Source: Syntrophobacterales bacterium
GTDB taxonomy: Bacteria > Desulfobacterota > Syntrophobacteria > Syntrophobacterales > Thermodesulforhabdaceae
Length of the DNA: 33,786 nucleotides
Assembly: GCA_026417655.1 (NCBI GenBank)
Contig: JAOACS010000005.1
Coordinates: 1-33,786, forward strand
Direction of reading: 5' to 3'
In this document: piece after piece, positions 1-6,319 of the stretch
How the letters are laid out: every line of letters starts with the position of its first letter
Numbering within the stretch: position 1 is the first letter of the stretch
Made by a program: the position numbers and the translations under genes
Notes under the pieces: model-generated
What the model was told of the DNA's origin: nothing
The model's database searches: none
The model's input: the letters and a program-made list of their open reading frames with translations, nothing else

Positions 1-18
1 GATGTGTATAAGAGACAG
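1..18. other. Nextera/Tn5 mosaic-end adapter remnant (left contig end)
   Basis: Bases 1-18 read GATGTGTATAAGAGACAG. This is the Tn5 mosaic end used in Nextera libraries, missing only its first A. It is library sequence, not part of the organism's genome. Its reverse complement occupies the other end of the window, so both contig boundaries are technical. Confidence 0.97.
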
Positions 19-83
19 GTATATCGGTTGAGACTTTTTACAACATTGTCGAATCCGTTATAAAACTCCAGCATATTGTGTAG
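19..83 (+). CDS. 3' fragment of an unidentified upstream gene (partial)
   Basis: In the frame containing the codon at 21-23 the sequence stays open from the adapter junction to a TAG at 81-83. It would encode a C-terminus ending FYNIVESVIKLQHIV, which has a plausible amphipathic helical composition. The stop lies seven bases before the ATG of the following HAD gene, a spacing typical of an operon. The fragment is too short to assign a family, and twenty open codons could occur by chance. The 5' part is missing because the contig begins in adapter sequence. Confidence 0.4.
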
Positions 84-89
84 GGAAAG

Positions 90-728
90 ATGGTGCCAAG
101 GTTCTCGGTGGTCGCCTTTGATTGTGATGGAGTGATCTTCGATTCAAGAAAGGCCAATGAGCTCTTTTACAACGCTGTGCTGACCAAGATGGGGCTTGAA
201 GCCATAAGACCCGATCAGATCGAAGTTGTTCACATGCTTTCAGTTAGAGAATCGCTCGAGTTTTTGGTTGGTAAAAAGCGGTTGGAAGAAGCTATCTCTG
301 TGGCAAGAAGTATAGATTTTGGTCTGTTTAACAGATATCTAAAGCTAGAGCCAGGGCTGAAGGAATGTCTCAGTTTACTAAAACCCCTTTATAAGCTTGC
401 GGTAGCCACCAATCGAACGACCTCTACCCATGAGGTTCTCCGATACTTTGACTTACATAGCTACTTTGATCTCATTGTTTGTGCCCTTGATGTCCCAAGA
501 CCAAAACCCCATGCCGACATGTTGGAACGTGTAATATGGGTTTTCAATGTTGCTCCCCATCAGGTGATTTATGTAGGAGACTCTATTGTTGATTCTGAGT
601 GCGCAAAAGGATCGGGTGTATTCTTCGTAGCTTACAAAAATCCTCGGATCGAGGCAGATCTTTATGTAAATAGCTTTGATGAGCTTATGAAATGGTTAAA
701 AAACGATGTTAGTCATGTGTATCCCTGA
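90..728 (+). CDS. HAD-superfamily phosphatase (phosphoglycolate phosphatase-like)
   Basis: This is a 212-residue haloacid dehalogenase-type hydrolase, predicted cytoplasmic and Mg2+-dependent, that would act on a small phosphorylated metabolite. All four HAD motifs are visible. Motif I is DCDGV with the nucleophile Asp11 and acid/base Asp13. Motif II is Thr107 in AVATNR. Motif III is Lys139 in PRPKPH. Motif IV is GDSIVDSE with Asp164 and Asp168. A small helical cap lies between motifs I and II (about residues 20-90), as in the Gph/PGP subclass. An AGGGA ribosome-binding site at 82-86 supports the ATG. The substrate cannot be read from sequence, so phosphoglycolate is only the family default. 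The gene faces the DUF4870 gene, with 16 bases between the two stops and no clear terminator hairpin. Confidence 0.85.
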   Translation: MVPRFSVVAFDCDGVIFDSRKANELFYNAVLTKMGLEAIRPDQIEVVHMLSVRESLEFLVGKKRLEEAISVARSIDFGLFNRYLKLEPGLKECLSLLKPLYKLAVATNRTTSTHEVLRYFDLHSYFDLIVCALDVPRPKPHADMLERVIWVFNVAPHQVIYVGDSIVDSECAKGSGVFFVAYKNPRIEADLYVNSFDELMKWLKNDVSHVYP

Positions 729-744
729 CCCCTTCCCTACCCTA

Positions 745-1086
745 CTACCTCACTTGTTTTTCTACAAGATCTCCAACGATCGGAAGCCTAAATCGCTCAC
801 CTTGAAATGCCTTTATTATACACACTATCCACACTATGGCGGCGAGTATTCCAAGAAGGGTATTTGCAATAAGAAACAGAAGCCCTATTAGTGGAATAGC
901 CGAAAGGTGCCCAAGGATTACAGAAACTATCGTAAAGGCTAGAAAGGTGATTGTTGATTGAGCCGCATGAAACCTAACAAACTCACTTTCCTTCTCAAGG
1001 ACAAGAAAGGCGATTCCTGTAATCCAGCCTAGAACATAGGTCAGCATAGCCTCAATATTTTCATCCAGTCCGAGTTTGGTTCTCAT
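745..1086 (-). CDS. DUF4870 (Tic20-like) small membrane protein
   Basis: This is a 113-residue integral membrane protein of the DUF4870 family, function unknown. It has a short N-terminus (MRTKLGLDENIEAMLTYVLG), a first hydrophobic segment, a charged loop EKESEFVRFHAAQS, and two further membrane spans. The F-V-R-F-H-A-x-Q signature after the first span is characteristic of DUF4870. I chose the ATG at 1086 because AAGGAG (complement of 1095-1100) sits about eight bases upstream. The frame stays open six codons further, but no ribosome-binding site supports that. A candidate sigma-70 promoter lies at 1128-1156 on the same strand. The family is confident; the biochemical role is not known. Confidence 0.75.
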   Translation of the reverse strand: MRTKLGLDENIEAMLTYVLGWITGIAFLVLEKESEFVRFHAAQSTITFLAFTIVSVILGHLSAIPLIGLLFLIANTLLGILAAIVWIVCIIKAFQGERFRLPIVGDLVEKQVR

Positions 1087-1127
1087 GCACCCTTCTCCTT
1101 TCAAAGAGTCCTAGTGAATTTTTCCAG

Positions 1128-1156
1128 AGTATGGCAAAATATTAAAAAGTAGGCAA
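1128..1156 (-). promoter_or_regulatory. Candidate sigma-70 promoter for the DUF4870 gene
   Basis: On the minus strand TTGCCT (1156-1151) and CATACT (1133-1128) are separated by exactly 17 bases; each matches its consensus at 4 of 6 positions. The predicted start of transcription is about 35 bases upstream of the DUF4870 start codon. Prediction by eye only. Confidence 0.4.
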
Positions 1157-1187
1157 TGGTAAACTCATCTTGTAGGAGCACACCTCG

Positions 1188-2615
1188 ATGGAAAGTCTAA
1201 AAGGAAGACTTTTGAGGAAGATCCAGGGTGGTAAGCTATCACGATTATTCCTTGGCGTTCAACGTTTATGGCGGCTCTTCTATCTAACACTCTGGAAGTT
1301 TGGGAGAGATTCATGTTTTGATCGTTCTGCCAGTTTAGCCTTTGCAACCATAATCTCCCTAATTCCCTTTTCCGTTCTCTTTGTAAGTTTTGTTGGACTC
1401 CTTGGAGGTGGTGAGCATATCATGCGTTATGTTCATCAAAAGATACTTCCCGCCATTGCCCCAGAATTTCAAGACGAGATCATAGATTGGCTTCAAAGTT
1501 ATATCTCTCCAACCGCTTTTAAAGCTGGGCCAGCAGGGTTAATCAACCTAGTGGCTGTAATAGGCCTCTTCATGGGAGCATTAAATATCCTTGTCACAGC
1601 CGAAAGGGTTTTTAATCAGATATGGAGAACAAAGACCTCCCGACCTTATTTTCAAAAGGCTACAGCATTTTGGGTTCTTCTCACCTCTAGTCCCTTTTTG
1701 ATTCTTGCATCGATTTCCATAGGAAATCTCATAGCTCCGCCCGGTGGAGCTATCGAGGTCTTCATGGATCATCATTGGTGGGCTCGCATTACCTACAAAA
1801 CGGTCATGCCCGTTATTGTTGAAACCGCCTGTTTTGCCCTAATGTACTTCTACTTGCCTTCAACTAGAGTCCGAGCTCTTTATGCTTCCATTGCTGGATT
1901 ATGGGCTGCTGTCCTATGGGAGCTAACCAAAAGAGCCTTTTACCTTTATGTCTCTCATGCTTTAAACATAATAAACTTTTACAAGCAAATTGCCACAGTG
2001 CCGCTATTTTTTATTTGGATCTTTATAACCTGGCTCATTATCCTATGGGGATGCCAGCTAAGCTACGCTCTGCAGCATAGAGAACTTTTGGAACGATTTA
2101 GAAAAAGGGGCTACCATGATGAAGAGTCCTACTCATCCTTTTTTCTTGGATTGTTTATTCTTTTCAAGCTCTATGAACATTCAATTGGGCTTACAAAATG
2201 CCCGCCCTCGGTTGATGATATGACTAAGGAGTTGGATATACTTTCCACCGACAGGTTTGAAAAGGTTATAGAATCCTTAGTAAGTAATGGTTTTATAGTA
2301 GAAGATGGGCGTAATCCTGGTAGGTATTTCCTCGCAAGACATCCTTCCTTGATTTTCCTAACGGATATTCTTCTTCTACTCTATGAGCAGGAATTTCCAG
2401 CAGAAGCTAAAAAAATTATGCAGAGGGCCTCTGAAAAGGACAGTCTAGCTACCACGAGCTTAGCTGACGTTATAGTCAGAAAAACCTTTGACCAGATTAT
2501 GCAACTTTACTTAGGAAAAACAATAGAGGGAGTATGGAAGGAGATGATGGCAGAAAAGCATCCCCCTCCCCTTCAGAGGCTTAACGATTTAAGAAGCTCA
2601 TCTACAGCATTCTGA
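1188..2615 (+). CDS. YihY/BrkB family inner-membrane protein (formerly called ribonuclease BN)
   Basis: This is a 475-residue protein of the YihY/virulence factor BrkB family. Residues about 45-300 hold the six-helix membrane domain. It includes the family signature near the first span (SLAFATIISLIPFSVLFVS) and the aromatic-rich FYKQIATVPLFFIWIFI segment before the last span. Residues about 310-475 form a soluble C-terminal region with a winged-helix-like stretch around KELDILSTDRFEKVIESLVSNG, as in long family members. The old name ribonuclease BN is a misattribution, and the true role (transport or envelope function) is unsettled. GTAGGAG about ten bases upstream supports the ATG. The last 43 bases overlap the 3' end of the convergent cheZ gene. 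Confidence 0.85.
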   Translation: MESLKGRLLRKIQGGKLSRLFLGVQRLWRLFYLTLWKFGRDSCFDRSASLAFATIISLIPFSVLFVSFVGLLGGGEHIMRYVHQKILPAIAPEFQDEIIDWLQSYISPTAFKAGPAGLINLVAVIGLFMGALNILVTAERVFNQIWRTKTSRPYFQKATAFWVLLTSSPFLILASISIGNLIAPPGGAIEVFMDHHWWARITYKTVMPVIVETACFALMYFYLPSTRVRALYASIAGLWAAVLWELTKRAFYLYVSHALNIINFYKQIATVPLFFIWIFITWLIILWGCQLSYALQHRELLERFRKRGYHDEESYSSFFLGLFILFKLYEHSIGLTKCPPSVDDMTKELDILSTDRFEKVIESLVSNGFIVEDGRNPGRYFLARHPSLIFLTDILLLLYEQEFPAEAKKIMQRASEKDSLATTSLADVIVRKTFDQIMQLYLGKTIEGVWKEMMAEKHPPPLQRLNDLRSSSTAF

Positions 2616-3277
2616 TCTACCGTGTTTCTTCTTTTCTTTAGGCCCTCTACATGCTTTCTGACTTCTTCACGTAATTCTTCATACCCCCTTTCAAACCCTT
2701 CATCTTTAGCTTTCTTGAAAGCCTCGGAGCTAAGATACAATTCAAAGGCTATCTCTTCTACTCTTTTGAGGGACTCGATAAGTTTTTTAATCTTTTGTCC
2801 TGTGATGTCCTGAAAACTAAGAATAGTTAGCATCTCAAGAAGAGTCTGATCGATCTCTTCATGAATTTTCCTCAACTCCTCTAACTTCTCTAGGTCTTCC
2901 AATATGGCCTTTGCTTCCCTTATTTTCTCCTGAACTAATTCTATAAAGTCCATAATTTTAAGGGTTGCACTTTCAGTTATCGAAAGCACATTATCGAGCA
3001 CTGATTGGGACTCTCCTAAAGTCTTAAGAGTTCCTAAGACGGGTTGGTCGAGGGAAATTTCCCGTTTTGCCGAATGTATTTCGCTGTAAATCTTTCCAAT
3101 CCCCTCTACAACATCATCGCTGAGCCCCCTGTAAAACTCACTATCAACTAGAGCTTTCTTAAGGGCTACTACAACCTCCTCCTGAACCGTTTTGCCAATT
3201 ATATCTTTTATGGAAGGCTCCATTTTGCTAACAATATAATTTGCCAATTTTTCAACTAGTTTCTCTTCGGTATCCAT
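2573..3277 (-). CDS. cheZ: CheZ, CheY-P phosphatase
   Basis: This 234-residue, almost entirely helical, cytoplasmic protein would dephosphorylate CheY-P in chemotaxis. The CheZ active-site motif is present as SFQDITGQKIKKL, with Asp157 and Gln161 at the positions of the catalytic Asp143 and Gln147 of E. coli CheZ. The C-terminal tail DELLKSLSL matches the CheY-binding peptide of E. coli CheZ (VDDLLDSLGF-type). A long helical hairpin with coiled-coil character spans about residues 95-180. I chose the ATG at 3277, four bases after the stop of the preceding diguanylate cyclase gene. A start 13 codons earlier is possible and would overlap that gene. It is the third gene of an elbB–cyclase–cheZ operon, and its 3' end overlaps yihY. 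Confidence 0.85.
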   Translation of the reverse strand: MDTEEKLVEKLANYIVSKMEPSIKDIIGKTVQEEVVVALKKALVDSEFYRGLSDDVVEGIGKIYSEIHSAKREISLDQPVLGTLKTLGESQSVLDNVLSITESATLKIMDFIELVQEKIREAKAILEDLEKLEELRKIHEEIDQTLLEMLTILSFQDITGQKIKKLIESLKRVEEIAFELYLSSEAFKKAKDEGFERGYEELREEVRKHVEGLKKRRNTVDQNAVDELLKSLSL

Positions 3278-3281
3278 AGCG

Positions 3282-4058
3282 CTATTCCACTCCAAAGATC
3301 CTATACATGCTACCACCTTGACCCTTAGCTAAATACATCGTCGTATCAGCTTTCTTTAAGAGCTCTGAAATTTCAGAGCCATCATCGGGATACACGGCAA
3401 TACCTATACTTATTCCCACCCTGAGATCATGCCCCCTTATCCTAATAGGAGTAGAAACGGCCTTTATCAACCTTCTAGCGAGAAGGCTTGCGTGGACCTT
3501 CTCGACAAGCCCCGTAGAAATAATTACGAACTCATCTCCTCCCCAGCGAAAACATAGATCCCTTTGTCTAATGGACCCAAGTAACCTTGAAGCAACCTCC
3601 CTGAGCACTTCGTCACCAACGTCGTGTCCGAGGGTATCGTTAATCTCCTTAAAACCGTCTAGATCCATAAAAAGGATAGCCACCTTTTCAGTCGAGCCCA
3701 TCCCTTCAAGAACTCGATTTCCGATGAAATTAAGATATTGTCTAGAAAATAGTCCCGTTAATTCATCCTTTATTATGGATTTTTCATCGGTTATTTCAGC
3801 GAATACCAAAAGAGAGCATAGCTCGACACCGATAGGAAAAATCTGAATCTCTAAGACCCTATGAGTGTCTAGCTTGATGCATAAAGATTTTTCCTCTTGT
3901 CCTACTTTACGGAGAAGAAGGGAAAAGGCACCACCAAGCATATTTCTTGCCCTTTCATTTAGAAACAAACCCCCTTCCCCACAACTCAGTCCCAGTGGAT
4001 AGGGGACGCGCTCAATTATGGTTCTTACAACGGAAATAACTTCGGAGTAATCCTTCAT
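3282..4058 (-). CDS. Diguanylate cyclase with N-terminal PAS-like domain
   Basis: This 258-residue soluble protein would make c-di-GMP from two GTP. Residues 1-95 form a small PAS-like sensor ending in a DEKSIIKDELTGL linker typical of PAS–GGDEF proteins. The GGDEF domain follows: MDLDGFKEINDTLGHDVGDE (metal and guanine binding) and the intact catalytic motif RWGGDEF (GGDEF at 173-177). An RxxD inhibitory site, RQRD at 164-167, precedes it, so product feedback inhibition is expected. There is no EAL domain or membrane segment. The start ATG overlaps the elbB stop (ATGA at 4055-4058), and cheZ begins four bases after its stop. The gene is therefore translationally coupled to both, which suggests a link between c-di-GMP and chemotactic behaviour. 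Confidence 0.9.
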   Translation of the reverse strand: MKDYSEVISVVRTIIERVPYPLGLSCGEGGLFLNERARNMLGGAFSLLLRKVGQEEKSLCIKLDTHRVLEIQIFPIGVELCSLLVFAEITDEKSIIKDELTGLFSRQYLNFIGNRVLEGMGSTEKVAILFMDLDGFKEINDTLGHDVGDEVLREVASRLLGSIRQRDLCFRWGGDEFVIISTGLVEKVHASLLARRLIKAVSTPIRIRGHDLRVGISIGIAVYPDDGSEISELLKKADTTMYLAKGQGGSMYRIFGVE

Positions 4059-4717
4059 CTTTCTTTGGCCATTTCAACCACTTTCTGCACAAGCTTTTTT
4101 ATGCCTTCTGCAACATATTTTATGGTTGGGCCAAGCATATATGCCGGAGTAGTAACGATCTTATTTTTTTCATCCACATGAATATCATCAACAGGGCAGG
4201 AAAAGTGAAGGCCGCCCATTGTTTCTATTGCCTTAGCAGTGGATTCATCAGTTCCAATGGTCACTTCAGGTTTTCTTGCGCTAAGGGCCTTAGCGATTAG
4301 AGCCGGGGCTATACATACCGCTCCAATAGGTTTTTTCGCCTCAACCAATTCTTTGAGGAGGCGTTCTACATCAGGATTAACCTTAGCTTCTGGTCCTTTA
4401 AAGGCGAAGTCACAAAGATTTTTAGCTGCTCCAAAACCACCCGGTATAATCAGCCCATCAATGTCGGAGGCCGACACATCTCTAACATCCTTTATTTGCC
4501 CTCTAGCAATTCTTGCAGATTCAACCAAAACATTCCTCTTTTCGGGCATTTCTTCTTGGGTCAAATGATTAATTACATGGTGTTGATCAATATTTGGAGC
4601 CATACAGACTATTTCAGCACCTGCCCGATCCAACTCAAGCATGGTAATTACGGCCTCATGAATCTCAGAACCATCTAATACACCACAGCCTGACAGCAAA
4701 ACCCCTATCTTTACCAT
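4055..4717 (-). CDS. elbB: ElbB-type glyoxalase / DJ-1–PfpI family protein
   Basis: This 220-residue protein of the DJ-1/PfpI class I glutamine-amidotransferase-like superfamily matches the ElbB (isoprenoid biosynthesis protein with amidotransferase-like domain) branch. Markers are the N-terminal GVLLSGCGVLDGSEIHEAV, the IIPGGFGAAKNLCDFA loop and the nucleophile-elbow cysteine in GAVCIAPALIAKAL. E. coli ElbB has weak glyoxalase activity; the physiological substrate is not settled. The protein is cytoplasmic and of normal length. It heads an operon with the diguanylate cyclase and cheZ and is divergent from gltX. A GGGAGGG sequence just upstream of the ATG serves as ribosome-binding site. Confidence 0.88.
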   Translation of the reverse strand: MVKIGVLLSGCGVLDGSEIHEAVITMLELDRAGAEIVCMAPNIDQHHVINHLTQEEMPEKRNVLVESARIARGQIKDVRDVSASDIDGLIIPGGFGAAKNLCDFAFKGPEAKVNPDVERLLKELVEAKKPIGAVCIAPALIAKALSARKPEVTIGTDESTAKAIETMGGLHFSCPVDDIHVDEKNKIVTTPAYMLGPTIKYVAEGIKKLVQKVVEMAKER

Positions 4718-4749
4718 GTAAGTTCCCTCCCCTTCTTTGATGCATTCCC

Positions 4750-4778
4750 TTGAGTGTTACCAATGCAGTGTGTTAAAT
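4750..4778 (+). promoter_or_regulatory. Candidate sigma-70 promoter for gltX
   Basis: TTGAGT (4750-4755) and TTAAAT (4773-4778) are separated by 17 bases; each matches consensus at 4 of 6 positions. The expected transcription start is about 45 bases upstream of the gltX GTG, inside the 115-base elbB/gltX divergent gap. Confidence 0.45.
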
Positions 4779-4832
4779 AACTTACATCGTTAAGATCGGA
4801 ATTGCAAAAAAAAATTATGGGAGGTTCGGACT

Positions 4833-6260
4833 GTGCATAAACAGGTGGTTACTAGATTCGCTCCAAGTCCTACAGGGCATCTTCACATTGGAGGAGCTCG
4901 GACCGCTATCTTTAATTGGCTCTTTTCTCGGCATAACGAAGGTAAGTTCATCCTTAGGATTGAAGATACTGACACCCAAAGATCAACTACAGAATACACG
5001 GAGTCGATCTTAGAGTCTTTGCGCTGGCTCGGGATTGACTGGGATGAGGGGCCCTATTTTCAGACTAAGCGACTTGATCTCTATCGAGCCTACGCTGAAA
5101 AACTTTACCACTCAGGATGGGCCTATTACTGCGAATGTAGCCCGGAGGAGGTTGAAAGGAGGCGTCAGGAAGCCTTCGCTAGAGGACTAAAACCCAAATA
5201 TGATGGGACATGTCGAGATAAGGGCCTTACTCCTGCTCCAGGGAGAGTTCTTCGTTTTCGGTGTCCTCAGGGAGGAATTACGGTAATAAGGGATATCATA
5301 AAAGGCTCCCTAGTTTTTGATAACTCGGAACTAGACGATCTTGTCCTGATCCGAAGTGATGGAATGCCAACCTATAATTTCTCAGTCATAGTAGACGATA
5401 TAACCATGGGTATTACCCATGTAATAAGGGGTGATGATCATGTAAATAACACTCCCAAACAGGTTTTACTTTATCAAGCCCTTGGCGAATCTGTGCCTGA
5501 GTTTGCCCATGTCCCACTCATACTCGGACCAGACCGTAAGCGTCTCTCGAAACGTCATGGAGCCACATCGGTTATAGCCTATCGTGATATGGGATTCCTT
5601 CCAGAAGCTCTCTTTAATTATCTGGTAAGACTTGGTTGGTCCTATGGGGATCAGGAAATTTTCACCCGAGAGGAGCTTGTCGAGAAGTTCACTCTTGAAC
5701 ATGTTGGCTCTTCGGCAAGCATCTTTGATATGGAGAAATTGAGATGGATTAATGGGTATTACATAAGGAAGAAGTCCCCCCAAGATCTTGTAGACCAGCT
5801 TATTCCCTTCCTAAAGGAAAGGGGATATCCCGAGAGGGAGAGAAGTTACCTTATAAGAGCTATTCAAACCCTTCAGGCCCGTTGTGTGACTCTTTCAGAA
5901 ATGGCCGATGCGATGGATTTCTATATGGTTGACGAGGTAAAGTATGAACCTCAGGCAGCTGAGAAGTTTCTCACCCCTGATACCGCTGGGTTTCTCAAAG
6001 ATATTATTGAAGCCATCTCTTTGAGAGATGGGCAGTTCGACGAAAGGGCTCTTGAGGAATTCTTTAGGCGTCTTGCCGATGAACGGGGAGTTAAACTTAA
6101 GGTGATCGCTCAGGTTGTTAGAGTTGGTCTTACGGGAAGAACAGCTAGTCCAGGGCTTTTTGAGATCATGGATATTCTTGGAAAGGAGACGGTTATTAGA
6201 CGACTCGAAAGAGCTCTCGACTACGCTACGGCCTTTCAAAAGAGTGCCACATCTAGCTAA
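4833..6260 (+). CDS. gltX: Glutamyl-tRNA synthetase
   Basis: This is a class I aminoacyl-tRNA synthetase of 475 residues that attaches glutamate to tRNA-Glu. The HIGH motif is PTGHLHIGGA (residues 13-22), and the KMSKS motif appears as KRLSKRHG (236-243). A zinc-binding set is visible: Cys100 and Cys102 in YYCEC, then Tyr123 and Cys127. The C-terminal anticodon-binding helical domain runs from about residue 320. The start is GTG, supported by GGGAGG at 4819-4825. Whether the enzyme is discriminating or also charges tRNA-Gln cannot be read here. The gene is transcribed alone, toward a shared hairpin terminator at 6276-6308. Confidence 0.97.
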   Translation: MHKQVVTRFAPSPTGHLHIGGARTAIFNWLFSRHNEGKFILRIEDTDTQRSTTEYTESILESLRWLGIDWDEGPYFQTKRLDLYRAYAEKLYHSGWAYYCECSPEEVERRRQEAFARGLKPKYDGTCRDKGLTPAPGRVLRFRCPQGGITVIRDIIKGSLVFDNSELDDLVLIRSDGMPTYNFSVIVDDITMGITHVIRGDDHVNNTPKQVLLYQALGESVPEFAHVPLILGPDRKRLSKRHGATSVIAYRDMGFLPEALFNYLVRLGWSYGDQEIFTREELVEKFTLEHVGSSASIFDMEKLRWINGYYIRKKSPQDLVDQLIPFLKERGYPERERSYLIRAIQTLQARCVTLSEMADAMDFYMVDEVKYEPQAAEKFLTPDTAGFLKDIIEAISLRDGQFDERALEEFFRRLADERGVKLKVIAQVVRVGLTGRTASPGLFEIMDILGKETVIRRLERALDYATAFQKSATSS

Positions 6261-6275
6261 TATATTTTAAACGAT

Positions 6276-6308
6276 CTATCCTAAGGGGAAATCTTACCCC
6301 TAGGATAG
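6276..6308. terminator. Hairpin between convergent gltX and M16C peptidase genes
   Basis: A strong stem pairs CTATCCTA/GGGG (6276-6288, one bulged A) with CCCC/TAGGATAG (6297-6308) around an 8-base loop. On the minus strand the hairpin is followed by a modest T-containing run; on the plus strand there is none. It sits between two convergent stops and probably ends transcription in both directions. Confidence 0.6.
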
Positions 6309-6319
6309 ACACACTCATA

